From contig NZ_JAFKCT010000001.1 of the NCBI RefSeq assembly GCF_017254915.1, positions 248,001-312,000 of the forward strand: DNA of 64,000 bases, given 5' to 3'. How positions within the stretch are numbered: position 1 is the stretch's first letter; every line of letters begins with the position of its first letter. This document shows, in pieces, positions 45,801-54,922 of this stretch. Position numbers and translations under genes: made by a program. The notes under the pieces are model-generated. The model was given only the letters and a program-made list of their open reading frames with translations. It did no database searches and was not told the DNA's origin. Source of the stretch: Algoriphagus oliviformis (lineage in GTDB: Bacteria > Bacteroidota > Bacteroidia > Cytophagales > Cyclobacteriaceae).

Positions 45801-46131
45801 TTACGTTGACGTTGGAAAACACGCCAAGGGAAAGGACGATGCCTTCCACGTCCTGCGTGGCAAATCCTATAAAGGAAACGGAAAGTCTGTAAGGACCACC
45901 GACACGCATGCCGGGGATGGAGTATTTACCGTCAAGATTGGAAACCGCCCCGTAGCGGGTACCTGACGGAAGGTGCGTGGCGACCACGTTCGCTCCCGGG
46001 AGCGGCTCGCCGTTTGCTTCGGTCACTACCCCAGAGATACCGGAGGTAGTCACGCCCTGAGACAACGCCATCCCGGTGCTGAGCACGAGGAGCACGATTG
46101 CCATCAAGTTTTTCAGTAAATTTTGCCTCAT
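42853..46131 (-). CDS. TonB-dependent receptor with carboxypeptidase-like regulatory domain (Oar-like)
   Basis: 1092 aa with a signal peptide (cleaved after ALS near 24). Residues about 28-115 form a CarboxypepD_reg beta-sandwich (GISGVVTEANGEPLPGANVV). A plug domain follows (ISRNINDFTRLTPQSNG, INNFF-like NITVDGSYFNNSFG) and then a 22-strand barrel ending in MQFGLRYIFN with a terminal aromatic-Asn. The plug and the NTVTRSGTNEFSGSAYYFFRN segment place it with the Oar-like receptors used for adhesion or protein export rather than SusC. No SusD partner is nearby. Substrate not deducible. Confidence 0.92.
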   Translation of the reverse strand: MRQNLLKNLMAIVLLVLSTGMALSQGVTTSGISGVVTEANGEPLPGANVVATHLPSGTRYGAVSNLDGKYSIPGMRVGGPYRLSVSFIGFATQDVEGIVLSLGVFSNVNVILVEDGQQLSEVLVTASQNNIFSNERTGASTSIDNRALTKLPTISRNINDFTRLTPQSNGQSFAGQDSRLNNITVDGSYFNNSFGLGSGSNPGGRTGVSPISLDAIEQISVNVAPYDVRQGNFTGAGVNTVTRSGTNEFSGSAYYFFRNNNNVGTKAGENTFNPGDFTYNQIGFRLGGPIIKDKLFFFASFEDETEARPGTTWVANNGNDPIEGNVTRVLASDLNQLSGFLRDNFGYETGPYQGYDNETLGTKFLVKLDYNINDKNKLSLRYNQLDSSTDVLMSNSSSLGFGSRNLRPQALNFQNSNYSILENIRSVVAELNTRIKDNMTNNLIVGYTYQDESRGYKGEFFPMVDILKDGATYTSFGFEPFTPNNELRYKTFQIQDNVQIFKGNHTITAGFSYENYESENVFFPGSQSAYVYNSLEDFYKDANNFLANGNTVPSGVNLRRFQVRWNNIPGSEKPVQMLKVNYAGIYGQDEIQVTPNFKATVGLRIDVPFFGETALRNTDVEAMNFRNPAGETVKFRTDELPGANILWSPRVGFNWDVFNDLKTQVRGGTGIFTGRPAYVWVSNQVGNNGILTGFEQQDNTLTRPFNPNPDNYKPTTVTGAPASSYELALIESSFKFPQVWRSNVAIDQQLPGGLVATGEFIYSADVNGIAYYNANLPANQSSFSGNDDRPRWTGNRINSNIPNAVTLSNQAVGNSWVASVSLEKPFANGLYLKGAYSYGQSKNTVDPGSIAAGTWFNNPIAGDPNNPVVGFSSNTMGNRVFAVASYSKDFFKFGNTSVSIFWEGMNQGVGSYRFSGDLNGDGGTSNDLIYIHASTNEMNFQEYTTGGVTFTAAEQAAAWEAYIQQDKYLSANRGKYAERGGALAPMVYRADFSFAQQLFTDINGKKNTLEFRIDILNVGNLLNKDWGVGDAFNSTQPLIVPSSSQGGPIGANGQPQYRLLSQGGKLISDTFTKTAGVSDVWRMQFGLRYIFN

Positions 46132-46478
46132 AATTTTTTGGTTTGGTAAAGTTGGTTTTGATAGAAAATCCCTGCAAAGGTAAGTTTGGCCCCCAGCAAA
46201 TACGGGTAGTAAACATTAAGTTTTGCCATCCAAATTTCACATTTTTTAACGAAAGCTTAACACCCCCTGCATAACAATTTTTATGTTTTTTTGAGTAAAA
46301 GCTCGGAAGTTTTGAAGGAGTTTTAAAAATATCTGCCCAAAAATCCCAAAAACTTAAGCTTTCACGAACCGCATTGTTACAAAAGACCCAATTTCCGAAT
46401 CCAAACACCCCAAGCCTCGATCCTTTCGAGCACAGTAATTTCCTCTATATTTAGCTTCAAAAACCGAATATTATTCCT
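46132..46478. other. Divergent promoter gap between the TonB receptor and the YhhN gene
   Basis: 347 AT-rich bases. TACCTTTG on the minus strand (46175-46182) is a good -7 element for the receptor gene, 43 bases before its ATG, but I cannot place the -33 TTTG at the right spacing. No small gene or repeat is seen. Confidence 0.5.
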
Positions 46479-47168
46479 TTGAAAGATAAAAACATTGTTT
46501 GGCTCTATTTGTTTCTCGCAGCCACTTTGGCTGACATGGCCTTCCTCATCGAGGGAAATTCCGGCCTGAGATATTACTCCAAGCCGCTGATCCTTTTGGG
46601 CTTGATTGCCTACTTCTACCGCATCACTCGGCCCATTGCCTCCACACTGCTGACCAAATCCATCCTGGGTGCCTTGGTGTTTTCCTGGATCGGCGACATC
46701 CTGCTGCTTTGGCCACAGCTCTTCGTGTACGGCCTGGGAGCCTTTCTGATGGCACACGTCTGCTACATCATCGGCTTTCGCATCGCCCAGCAAAGCCCCG
46801 GCAGACTGGAGCACGTGAACTTTATCAAATCCTTCTTCTTCAACCTGCCGATCTACCTCGCCGCCGCTCTGGTCTACTACCTGATCCATTCCAACCTGGG
46901 CAACCTGAGAATTCCCGTGATTGCATACATTGTCGTCATTGTGGCCATGGTCGCCACGGCTCGGGAAAGGTTCAAAAAATGCAACCCGGCCTCCTTTTGG
47001 CAGGTTTTCCTCGGCGCGTCCCTGTTTTTTGTCTCCGACGGAGCCATCGCCATCAGCAGGTTTTTCGCGGATTTCCCCGAATCAGGCATCGTCATCATGG
47101 GCACCTATGCCATCGCCCAGCTGCTCATCGTGATGGGCATACGCTCCTATCTGATCAATCCCCGATAA
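46479..47168 (+). CDS. YhhN-family lysoplasmalogenase-like membrane protein
   Basis: 229 aa starting at TTG 46479 (the first ATG is 19 codons later and would cut the first helix). Eight hydrophobic helices and the family motifs YYSKPLILLGLIAYF, FSWIGDILLLWP, MAHVCYIIGF and SDGAIAISRFF are present, with the conserved D residues of this heme-independent lipase-like family. Human TMEM86 members hydrolyse lysoplasmalogen; bacterial roles are unclear. It ends at a GC-rich hairpin (47176-47204). Confidence 0.82.
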   Translation: MKDKNIVWLYLFLAATLADMAFLIEGNSGLRYYSKPLILLGLIAYFYRITRPIASTLLTKSILGALVFSWIGDILLLWPQLFVYGLGAFLMAHVCYIIGFRIAQQSPGRLEHVNFIKSFFFNLPIYLAAALVYYLIHSNLGNLRIPVIAYIVVIVAMVATARERFKKCNPASFWQVFLGASLFFVSDGAIAISRFFADFPESGIVIMGTYAIAQLLIVMGIRSYLINPR

Positions 47169-47218
47169 AAAATCAGCGCGGAAAAAGAATTGAGCTTTCC
47201 GCGCGAGTGGGCAAAACC

Positions 47219-47248
47219 AAAAAAAAAGGGGCCGAAGCCCCTTTTTTA
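47219..47248. terminator. Bidirectional terminator between YhhN and aspS
   Basis: Stem aaaaggggc / gccccttttt with loop cgaa and A- and T-runs on either side; it serves the convergent genes. A second GC-rich stem gcgcggaaa / tttccgcgc lies just before it at 47176-47204. Confidence 0.85.
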
Positions 47249-49003
47249 TTTCTGCTCCAGGCTCACCCGGATCGAAAGTTCCTTGAGTTGCTCGTCGGCA
47301 ATGGTACTCGGCGAGTCGATCATCACGTCGCGTCCAGAGTTGTTCTTTGGGAAAGCGATGTAGTCGCGGATAGAGTCAGATCCCCCGAAGATGGCGCACA
47401 GCCGGTCAAAGCCAAAGGCAATCCCTCCGTGCGGCGGCGCTCCGTATTCGAAAGCCTCCATCAGGAATCCGAATTGTTTTTGTGCCTCCTCGTCGCTGAA
47501 GCCCAAATGGGTGAACATCAGCTGCTGCGTGGCGCGGTCGTGGATACGGATCGAGCCGCCTCCGACTTCCACGCCATTGATCACTAGGTCATAGGCATTG
47601 GCGCGCACGGCTCCCGGGTCGGTCTCCAGCAGAGGAATGTCCTCGCGCTTGGGAGAAGTGAAAGGATGGTGCATCGCGTGGTAGCGCTTGGTCTCCTCAT
47701 CCCACTCCAGCAGCGGGAAGTCCACCACCCACAGCGGCTTGAACTTGGTACGGTCGCGCAGTCCCAGGTCCTCGCCCATTCTCAGTCTCAGCTCCGACAG
47801 TTGCTTGCGGACAGCCTTGGCATCCCCGCTCAGCACGAGCATCAGGTCACCCGGCTCTGCCCCGAAGGCATCCGCCCAAGCTTGGAGATCTTCCACTTCA
47901 TAAAACTTGTCTACGCTGGATTTTAAGTTACCGTCAGCAGTGTATCTCGCATAAACCAATCCTTTGGCTCCGATCTGCGGACGCTTCACCCACTCGGTGA
48001 GCTCGTCGATCTGCTTTCTGGTGTATTCGGCAGCGCCTTTGGCACAGATGCCGACGACCAGCTCCGCATTGTCAAAAATGCCGAAGCCTTTTCCTTTGGC
48101 CACCTCATTGAGCTCGACAAACTTCATGTCGAAGCGCAAGTCCGGCTTGTCATTGCCATAGTATTTCATTGCGTCGGCAAAAGTCATGTGCTCGACATAG
48201 CCGAGATCAATGCCTTTCACGGAGGAAAAGAGGTGCTTCACCAATCCCTCGAACGTATTCAGGATGTCTTCCTGGTTCACAAAGGCCATCTCGCAGTCGA
48301 TCTGTGTAAACTCCGGCTGGCGGTCAGCCCGCAAGTCCTCGTCGCGGAAGCACTTTACTATCTGAAAGTATCTGTCAAATCCACTCACCATCAGCAGCTG
48401 CTTGAAGGTCTGCGGTGACTGGGGCAAGGCGTAGAATTCACCTGGGTTTGTGCGGCTGGGCACGACAAAATCCCTTGCACCTTCCGGTGTAGATTTGATC
48501 AGGACAGGCGTCTCCACTTCGATGAAGTTTTGACCGTCCATGAATTTGCGGGTTTCCTGCATCATCCGGTGGCGCAGCTGAAGCTTCTCTCTGACCACGT
48601 TTCTTCTCAGGTCGAGGTAGCGATACTTCATGCGCAGCTCGTCACCACCGTCGGTCTCGTCTTCGATGATAAAGGGGGGGATCTTAGCCGCATTCAGGAC
48701 TTCCAGCTGGGAAACCTTGATCTCGATGGATCCGGTGGGCATTTTGTCGTTTTTGGCGGTACGCTCGATGACCGTTCCGCTGGCGGAGACCACAAACTCG
48801 CGACCCAGGTCAGCGGCCTTTTCCAGCAAGGCCTTGTCCGTGGATCCTTCTTCAAAAATCAGCTGAGTCACCCCATACCTGTCGCGAAGATCCACCCAGA
48901 TCAACCCACCTTTGTTGCGGACGCGCTGAACCCAGCCCGCGAGGGTCACTTCCTGATTTACATGGTCGAGGCGCAGTTCGCCGCAAGTATGAGTTCTCAA
49001 CAT
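47246..49003 (-). CDS. aspS: Aspartyl-tRNA synthetase
   Basis: 585 aa, full-length bacterial AspRS. The N-terminal OB-fold anticodon-binding domain ([23 protein letters not shown]) is followed by class II motifs 1-3: motif 2 [18 protein letters not shown], the flipping-loop region, the bacterial GAD insert (about 290-410), and motif 3 [22 protein letters not shown]. It charges tRNA-Asp with aspartate. Only one AspRS of the bacterial, GAD-containing type is visible, so it would be the candidate enzyme for the tRNA-like genes at 21.9-23.0 kb. A TATCTTTG -7 element (49030-49037, minus strand) lies upstream. Confidence 0.97.
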   Translation of the reverse strand: MLRTHTCGELRLDHVNQEVTLAGWVQRVRNKGGLIWVDLRDRYGVTQLIFEEGSTDKALLEKAADLGREFVVSASGTVIERTAKNDKMPTGSIEIKVSQLEVLNAAKIPPFIIEDETDGGDELRMKYRYLDLRRNVVREKLQLRHRMMQETRKFMDGQNFIEVETPVLIKSTPEGARDFVVPSRTNPGEFYALPQSPQTFKQLLMVSGFDRYFQIVKCFRDEDLRADRQPEFTQIDCEMAFVNQEDILNTFEGLVKHLFSSVKGIDLGYVEHMTFADAMKYYGNDKPDLRFDMKFVELNEVAKGKGFGIFDNAELVVGICAKGAAEYTRKQIDELTEWVKRPQIGAKGLVYARYTADGNLKSSVDKFYEVEDLQAWADAFGAEPGDLMLVLSGDAKAVRKQLSELRLRMGEDLGLRDRTKFKPLWVVDFPLLEWDEETKRYHAMHHPFTSPKREDIPLLETDPGAVRANAYDLVINGVEVGGGSIRIHDRATQQLMFTHLGFSDEEAQKQFGFLMEAFEYGAPPHGGIAFGFDRLCAIFGGSDSIRDYIAFPKNNSGRDVMIDSPSTIADEQLKELSIRVSLEQK

Positions 49004-49297
49004 TTTGATTCCTTGATTTTTTGGGATGTCAAAGATAAATAATTGATCCAGAGATCAGCATTTCCTTTTGAAAGATTCGCAACAAAAGCAAGATTTGACC
49101 TTAGAAAAAGGCTGATTTTCCGATAAATTTTAAAAAGTTAAAAATCAAGGAATTTTGATTTCAGGGCATTTACTGCAACATTGCGGCACGAAAATTGGCG
49201 CTGCTAACGTATTCCGCATCAATTCGTTTGGAAAATCCCGCCAATTTGTCTTGATTGGATATCAATTTCTCTGTTACGCCTTATAAATCAGCGATTA

Positions 49298-50602
49298 ATG
49301 AACAACAAATGGATAGGCATTGCCGCTCTCGCCCTCACCCTCGGAGCCGGTGCCATTTTCCAAATCAGTAAAGAAAGCCAGTCCGAGCAGCCAGACCCAC
49401 TGGCCATCGCAGCAGACAGCGCCGCACTCCAAAAAGAGAAGGAAGTCTTCCTCTACGGCATCAACGTCACCGGACTCAACATCGTGGAAGGTACAGTCAG
49501 CAAAAACCAAACCCTGGCATCCATCCTTTCCCCCTTCAATGTCCCCTACCAAATCATCGACGAGATCGCCAAAAAATCCAAGGCTGTCTTTGACGTGAGG
49601 GGCATCGCGGCCAACAAAAAATTCACGATCATCTCTCCCTCGGCTTCCGAACAAGCCCAGTTTTTCATCTACGAACCCAACCCTGCCGAGTACGTGGTCT
49701 TCAACCTCGACTCCATGGATATCTACAAGGCCGAAAAGCCCGCTGAGTATCGCACCCGGGAGATAGGTGGCACCATCGAAAACTCCCTCTATGTGGACAT
49801 GGACAAAAAGGAGGTCTCCATAGCGGTGATCAACAAGTTTGCCGACCTCTTTGGCTGGTCGGTGGATTTCCAAGCTTTGCAAAAAGGCGACGAGTTCAAG
49901 GTCGTGTATGAGGAAAAGATCGTCGATGGAAATGTCGTAGGCGTCTCCGGCATACAGTTGGCCTATTTCCAGCACAATGGCAAGCCCTATCACGCCATTC
50001 CTTTCGAGCAAAACGGAGAGACCAACTTCTTTGACCAGGAAGGCAACTCCCTAAAGAAAGCTTTCCTCAGAGATCCGCTGGAATATACCCGCATCAGCTC
50101 CAGGTACAACCTGAAGCGATTCCACCCGGTACAGAAAAGATACAAGCCGCACCTCGGCACCGACTACGCCGCACGCACCGGTACCGAGATCCGCTCCGTG
50201 GGCGACGGCACGGTGGTCGAGGCCAAATACACCTCTGCCAACGGCAACTACGTCAAGATCAAACACAACGGCACCTACACCACCCAATACCTGCACATGT
50301 CCAAAATCGGCAAGGGTATCAAGGCAGGCGCACGAGTCTCGCAAGGTCAGGTGATCGGCTACGTAGGCAGCACTGGCCTGGCTACCGGTCCGCATCTGTG
50401 CTTCAGATTTTGGAAAAACGGCAAGCAGGAAGACTGGCTGGCCGAAGACATCCCCCCTTCCGAGCCGATCTCCAAAGCCAATCTGGCCGCTTTTGAATCC
50501 AAGAAAATGGAGTCCATGAGCCAGCTGGCTTCTATCCCGCTCAACGGGGAAAAGCGCCTGCTGGCGACACTCTCCGATTCGCTGGCAGTACAAGGACTCT
50601 AA
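49298..50602 (+). CDS. M23-family peptidase
   Basis: 434 aa. A hydrophobic N-terminus (about residues 5-20) acts as signal or anchor. A LysM-like/CSD2 region (VSKNQTLASILSPFNVPYQI, ANKKFTIISP) covers residues 65-130. The C-terminal third is the LytM zinc peptidase: HLGTDYAA supplies His and Asp ligands, YLHMS and GPHLCFRFW the remaining histidines. The usual HxH pair is written H-L-C here (cysteine in place of the second histidine). This probably lowers metal binding, but it is seen in Bacteroidota M23 proteins and is not a clear loss. It probably acts on peptidoglycan cross-bridges during growth or division. Confidence 0.88.
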   Translation: MNNKWIGIAALALTLGAGAIFQISKESQSEQPDPLAIAADSAALQKEKEVFLYGINVTGLNIVEGTVSKNQTLASILSPFNVPYQIIDEIAKKSKAVFDVRGIAANKKFTIISPSASEQAQFFIYEPNPAEYVVFNLDSMDIYKAEKPAEYRTREIGGTIENSLYVDMDKKEVSIAVINKFADLFGWSVDFQALQKGDEFKVVYEEKIVDGNVVGVSGIQLAYFQHNGKPYHAIPFEQNGETNFFDQEGNSLKKAFLRDPLEYTRISSRYNLKRFHPVQKRYKPHLGTDYAARTGTEIRSVGDGTVVEAKYTSANGNYVKIKHNGTYTTQYLHMSKIGKGIKAGARVSQGQVIGYVGSTGLATGPHLCFRFWKNGKQEDWLAEDIPPSEPISKANLAAFESKKMESMSQLASIPLNGEKRLLATLSDSLAVQGL

Positions 50603-50674
50603 GGAAACCAGCACGAAATTTCAGGAATGGATTTGATCCGGTAACTTTGGGGTCAAATCCATTTTCTTTTTTCT

Positions 50675-51406
50675 ATGAGTGAGGATTCATCGATTCGGAT
50701 CAACAAGTACCTCAGCGAGGTGGGCTTTTGCTCCCGAAGGGCTGCGGATCAGCTGCTGGAGCAAAACAGGATCACCATCAACGGCAAACTTCCCGAGCTC
50801 GGCACCAAGGTCTTTCCCAAAGACGAAGTCCGCGTGGACGGTAAGCTCATCGGCAAACCCAAAAAAGTCCATACCTACATTGCCTTCAACAAGCCCGTCG
50901 GCATTGTCTCCACCACAGACGTCAAGGGCGAAAAAAACAACATCATCGACTACATCGGTCACCCAGAGCGGATCTTTCCCATCGGGCGGCTGGACAAGGA
51001 CAGCGAAGGCCTCATCCTCCTGACCAGCGAGGGCGACATCGTCAACAAGATCCTCCGCTCCAAAAACAACCACGAAAAGGAATACATCGTCACGGTGGAT
51101 CGGCCCATCGACGCCAGCTTCGCGCGAAAGATGTCTTCCGGCATCCCCATCCTCGGCACGGTGACCGACCCCTGCAAGGTGGAGCTGATCACCAAGTTCA
51201 AGTTTAGGATCATCCTCACCCAGGGACTCAATCGACAGATCCGTCGCATGTGTGAATTCCTCGGCTATACCGTCAAGCAGCTGAAGCGCATCCGCATCAT
51301 GAACATCCACTTGGATCTGCCCGTGGGAAAGTGGCGGGACCTCACGGAAAAAGAGATGAGAGAGCTGAACGAACTGATCGCCGACAGCTCCAAGACTTTC
51401 GACTGA
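50675..51406 (+). CDS. rluF: RsuA/RluF-type 23S rRNA pseudouridine synthase
   Basis: 243 aa. An N-terminal S4 domain (IRINKYLSEVGFCSRRAAD, ITINGKLPELGTKV) is joined to the catalytic domain with the motif GRLDKDSEGLILLTSEGD, whose aspartate is catalytic. The LTQGLNRQIRRMCEFLGYTV block marks the RsuA/RluB/RluE/RluF group, and the S4 arrangement and length fit RluF (U2604 of 23S rRNA). It starts 72 bases after the M23 gene and ends 11 bases before the convergent GH16 gene. Confidence 0.85.
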   Translation: MSEDSSIRINKYLSEVGFCSRRAADQLLEQNRITINGKLPELGTKVFPKDEVRVDGKLIGKPKKVHTYIAFNKPVGIVSTTDVKGEKNNIIDYIGHPERIFPIGRLDKDSEGLILLTSEGDIVNKILRSKNNHEKEYIVTVDRPIDASFARKMSSGIPILGTVTDPCKVELITKFKFRIILTQGLNRQIRRMCEFLGYTVKQLKRIRIMNIHLDLPVGKWRDLTEKEMRELNELIADSSKTFD

Positions 51407-51417
51407 AAAGGCTGCGC

Positions 51418-52266
51418 TCAGTCTTTTTGGTACACCCGGACATAATCCACCCGGTATTCCTTCGGAAACGAAGTCCCGGCCGGATCGCCTCCGTTGCCGC
51501 CGATGGCTAGGTTCAGCAGGAGATAGTGGGGATGGCGAAAAGGGTTGAAGCCATCCGGATTGGTGGTCTGCGAAAGGTCGATCTCGTTGAGCAGCCGGTC
51601 ATCTAGAAAAAGCCGGATGAAATCCTCGTCCCATTCCATTCTCCAGAGGTGGAACTTGGACGGCCAGTCGGAGTCCATCTCCAAAAAACCCGAAAAAGGA
51701 ATCTTGGCCTCATCCCACTTGGCTCGCCACTGCCCTTCGTCGGCCCAGGCGGCATTGGCGAGGATCGTCGCCTCGTTTTTCACCCGATAAAACTCCATAA
51801 TATCGATCTCCCCGTTGGCAGGCCAGGGATTTTTCACCCCCAAGGTCCAGATCGCTGGCCACATCCCCAGCGCCGTATCGATCTTGGCCCGTACTTCTAC
51901 GACTCCGTATTGAAATTCAAACTTCCCCCGGGTATGGATGCTCGAGGAAGTGTACTCAGCATATTCCCTGGACTTTCTCCAGTCCTCCTGCCCTGACTCA
52001 AATCCCGGATTCGGCACCTTTTCCCGTCGTCCCGTGATGACGAGCTGTCCTTCTTTCACGCGGGCGTTGGCTTCCTGATACCATTGCAGCTCCCGGTTTC
52101 TGACAAAGCCCTTTTCAAAACCCCATTTGGTCGCGTCCACCTTTCCGTCTCCGTCAAACTCCTCCTGCCACACCAGGCGATAGCCGGTATCCTTGGGGTC
52201 AAATTGCTTTTGGGAAAGGGCTGCATGACCCAAACCGATCATACACACCAAAAGGAAGTATTTCAT
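51418..52266 (-). CDS. Glycoside hydrolase family 16 (laminarinase-like)
   Basis: 282 aa with a signal peptide (MKYFLLVCMIGLGHAALS). Beta-jelly-roll GH16 features are present: FEFQYGVVEVRAKIDTALGMWPAIW and the catalytic NGEIDIMEF (Glu153, Asp155, Glu158), which retains the full E-x-D-x-x-E. The C-terminal TSFPKEYRVDYVRVYQKD is the usual closing strand. It cleaves beta-1,3- or mixed-linkage glucans outside the cell. No polysaccharide-utilisation partner is adjacent, so it may act alone. Confidence 0.92.
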   Translation of the reverse strand: MKYFLLVCMIGLGHAALSQKQFDPKDTGYRLVWQEEFDGDGKVDATKWGFEKGFVRNRELQWYQEANARVKEGQLVITGRREKVPNPGFESGQEDWRKSREYAEYTSSSIHTRGKFEFQYGVVEVRAKIDTALGMWPAIWTLGVKNPWPANGEIDIMEFYRVKNEATILANAAWADEGQWRAKWDEAKIPFSGFLEMDSDWPSKFHLWRMEWDEDFIRLFLDDRLLNEIDLSQTTNPDGFNPFRHPHYLLLNLAIGGNGGDPAGTSFPKEYRVDYVRVYQKD

Positions 52267-52377
52267 AGGTCAAAAAGTACGAAAAGAAATCCATCGGCTC
52301 CGGACTTGGGAAGAAAGAAGTCTCCTGTCGCCGCTCTTTCTTATATTGGATCGCATATTTCCCAAAAAACGCCCTGC

Positions 52378-53802
52378 ATGGATACCGACACGCTGCCACA
52401 AACTGACTTCCGACAGATCTTCCAAGCCCAAAGGCAGACGGCGGAGGCATGGCGCCGCTCTACCACGGAAGAACGGATCGATCGCCTAGTCAAAATCGGG
52501 GACTGGATACGGAGTAACCAAAAGACGATCCGTGAGGCACTTTGGCAGGATTTCAAAAAACCTGAGGTCGAAAGCGACCTCTCCGAGATCTTTCCCGTGA
52601 CCTCGGAGATCAACCACGCCAAGAAGAATCTGAAATCCTGGATGAAGCCGTCCAAAGCATCGATGCCGATGCCAATGTTTGGCACCAGCAGCCATATCCA
52701 ATACGAACCCAAAGGCTGCTCCCTGATCATCGCACCATGGAACTATCCTTTTAACCTGACCATAGGCCCACTGGTGTCCGCGCTTGCCGCTGGCTGCACA
52801 GCCATCATCAAGCCTTCCGAGCTGACCCCAAACACCTCGGCCCTGATCGCCAAGATGGTGGAGGAGCTCTTTACCCCCGAGGAAGTGACCGTCTGCCTGG
52901 GTGGCGCGGAGGTATCCCAAGCGCTGCTTTCCCTTCCTTTTGACCACATTTTCTTTACCGGCAGTCCCAAGATTGGAAAGATCGTCATGGCGGCGGCTGC
53001 AAAGCACCTCACCTCGGTGACCTTGGAGCTCGGCGGCAAATCGCCCACGATCGTCACCCAGTCCGCGGACATTCCCGACGCAGCCAAAAAAATCGCCTTT
53101 GGCAAATTCGTGAACGCAGGCCAGACCTGCATCGCCCCAGACTATATCTTGGTTCACGAAAGCAGAAAGAAGGAGCTCGTCGCCGAATTGACCATCGCCA
53201 TCCGGGACATGTATGACCCGAAGCACCAGGGAATAGAAAAGTCCCCCGACCTGGCACGCATCATCGATTCCAGACACTTTGGGCGGCTCAGCGGCTACCT
53301 GCGGGAGGCCCTTGACCAAGGCGCAAAACTGGAGTTTGGCGGCGGAATCGTCGAAGGGGACTTGTACATCGAGCCCACCCTCCTGAGCCAAACCTCCGAA
53401 GACATGGCCATCTCCCAGGAGGAGATCTTCGGCCCCCTGCTTCCCATACTCGGCTACCAGACACTGCAAGAAGCGATCGACTACGTCAACCAAAAGCCCA
53501 AGCCTCTGGCGCTCTATGTCTTTGGCTCAGGTACGGAAAGCGCCGAAGTCCTGGAAAAGACCAGCTCCGGAAACGCCGTCGTCAATGATTGTGTGCTTCA
53601 CTTCATGCACCACAATCTTCCTTTTGGAGGCATAGGCAACAGTGGCTTGGGAAAGTCGCACGGGGAGTTTGGCTTTCTGGCCTTCAGCAACGAAAAAGGA
53701 GTCCTCAAGCAGCGGGTGGGATTCAACAACGTCACCCTCCTGCGACCTCCCTACGGCGTGAAAGCCAAAAAAATCATCGCATCACTAATCAAATGGTTTT
53801 GA
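52378..53802 (+). CDS. Class-3 type NAD(P)-dependent aldehyde dehydrogenase
   Basis: 474 aa from ATG 52378 (MDTDTLPQTDF); the same frame is open upstream but that stretch overlaps the GH16 start. ALDH motifs: APWNYPFNLTIGPL, FFTGSPKIGK (NAD loop), the base Glu217 in LELGGKSP and the nucleophile Cys251 in NAGQTCIAPD. A C-terminal hydrophobic tail (AKKIIASLIKWF) resembles the membrane-associating end of class-3/YwdH ALDHs. Oxidises aliphatic or aromatic aldehydes. It is followed after one base by an esterase lipoprotein (coupled translation likely). Confidence 0.93.
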   Translation: MDTDTLPQTDFRQIFQAQRQTAEAWRRSTTEERIDRLVKIGDWIRSNQKTIREALWQDFKKPEVESDLSEIFPVTSEINHAKKNLKSWMKPSKASMPMPMFGTSSHIQYEPKGCSLIIAPWNYPFNLTIGPLVSALAAGCTAIIKPSELTPNTSALIAKMVEELFTPEEVTVCLGGAEVSQALLSLPFDHIFFTGSPKIGKIVMAAAAKHLTSVTLELGGKSPTIVTQSADIPDAAKKIAFGKFVNAGQTCIAPDYILVHESRKKELVAELTIAIRDMYDPKHQGIEKSPDLARIIDSRHFGRLSGYLREALDQGAKLEFGGGIVEGDLYIEPTLLSQTSEDMAISQEEIFGPLLPILGYQTLQEAIDYVNQKPKPLALYVFGSGTESAEVLEKTSSGNAVVNDCVLHFMHHNLPFGGIGNSGLGKSHGEFGFLAFSNEKGVLKQRVGFNNVTLLRPPYGVKAKKIIASLIKWF

Positions 53803-53803
53803 C

Positions 53804-54649
53804 ATGAAAAAATACTTTGACCGATACTTTTTACTTCTCTCGGCCGTGGTCTTTTTCTCCTGCGACGAGGATCAGGTCTCGGGAGTGCTGCCACCGGCCG
53901 AGCTGCTCGACGAGGCCTATGGCAGCCACGCACAGCAAAAAATGGATATTTTCCTCCCAGGAGGACGCAGCCAAAGCGACACGCCGCTGCTGGTCTATAT
54001 CCACGGTGGGGCTTGGATAGATGGTGACAAAAGCGAGGTATTGCAGGTGAAGCCATTTCTGGAAAGCGAGTTTGCAGGCTATGCGCTCATTTCGCTAAAC
54101 TACCGCCTCTTCGACTTCACCACAGGCAGCAACGGCATTGCGACGCAGGAGCAGGACATCATCTCGGCCTTTGACTACATCGAGGCGCACCTCGGGGAAT
54201 GGAACCTCTCTGACGACATCGTCATCGCCGGAGCCAGCGCGGGTGGGCACCTAGCGCTGCTGCACGCCTATAAAAACAACAGTTCGGACCTGAAAGCCGC
54301 CGTGGCTTTTTTCCCTCCTACCGATTTGACGGCACTGTATGGTAACAACACGCTGACTGCCTCGACGCTCAGTTTGCTGATGGGCGGCTCGCCCGAGTCT
54401 GCCGCCTCCGCCTATGCCGCCCTCAGTCCTATCAGCCATGTGGACCGACTGGATGTGCCGACGATCCTGTTCCATGGTGACCAAGACGCCGTCGTGCCCA
54501 TTTCGCAAAGTGCGCTTCTGGAAGCAAAACTGCAGTCCGAAAACGTGCGGCATGAGTTCACCACGGTGCCAAGCCAGGGTCACGGCTTTACGGCGGATAC
54601 CTACGCACAGCTCCTCCGCCAGGCCAGGGTTTTCATCGGCGAGTTCTAA
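53804..54649 (+). CDS. Alpha/beta-hydrolase esterase, lipoprotein
   Basis: 281 aa. A signal sequence ends in the lipobox FFSC with Cys20, so it should be lipidated. Alpha/beta hydrolase-3/BD-FAE features are present: VYIHGGAWIDGDKS (oxyanion hole HGG), the nucleophile elbow GASAGGHLALL, the acid in HGDQDAVVPISQ and the histidine in SQGHGF. It starts one base after the aldehyde dehydrogenase stop and is followed by a terminator-like hairpin. Likely hydrolyses carboxylic esters such as acyl groups on sugars or lipids at the cell surface. Confidence 0.85.
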   Translation: MKKYFDRYFLLLSAVVFFSCDEDQVSGVLPPAELLDEAYGSHAQQKMDIFLPGGRSQSDTPLLVYIHGGAWIDGDKSEVLQVKPFLESEFAGYALISLNYRLFDFTTGSNGIATQEQDIISAFDYIEAHLGEWNLSDDIVIAGASAGGHLALLHAYKNNSSDLKAAVAFFPPTDLTALYGNNTLTASTLSLLMGGSPESAASAYAALSPISHVDRLDVPTILFHGDQDAVVPISQSALLEAKLQSENVRHEFTTVPSQGHGFTADTYAQLLRQARVFIGEF

Positions 54650-54657
54650 AAAGAAAA

Positions 54658-54677
54658 AACCCCGGAAATCCGGGGTT
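54658..54677 (-). terminator. Terminator of the sigma/partner operon
   Basis: Stem aaccccgg / ccggggtt with loop of four bases; on the minus strand it is followed by a T-run (ttttttcttttt). It also sits at the end of the plus-strand esterase gene. Confidence 0.8.
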
Positions 54678-54688
54678 ACCAATACGTT

Positions 54689-54922
54689 TCAGACTTTCTG
54701 TAGTCCCGTAGAATGGGCCATCGCCTTGATGGCTTTCACTACTTTGTCGGAAGGCTGCAGGCGAACCTGGTCAAGTTGCTCTATCGTGCTCAGCATCTCC
54801 ACGTATTCTTGCATCAGCGAGTCGTCGCTTTGCAAGGCTTGCATCAAGAGTTCTTGTTCTGCTTCCGGCATTTCCCGGTAGATATATCGTACCAGGTCAT
54901 TTGGGGTAAATGGTTTTGTCAT
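54689..54922 (-). CDS. Short acidic protein coupled to the ECF sigma gene
   Basis: 77 aa from ATG 54922 (MTKPFTPNDLVRYIYREMP), or 79 from the ATG two codons earlier. Helical with no membrane segment; the EAEQELLMQALQSDDSLMQEYVEML stretch resembles the short zf-HC2-like proteins that follow sigma-70 genes in Cytophagales. It overlaps the 3' end of the sigma gene by 26 bases, so it is translated with it. A role as an anti-sigma-like or adaptor protein is probable but unproven: it lacks the zinc-binding HxxxCxxC signature. Confidence 0.7.
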   Translation of the reverse strand: MTKPFTPNDLVRYIYREMPEAEQELLMQALQSDDSLMQEYVEMLSTIEQLDQVRLQPSDKVVKAIKAMAHSTGLQKV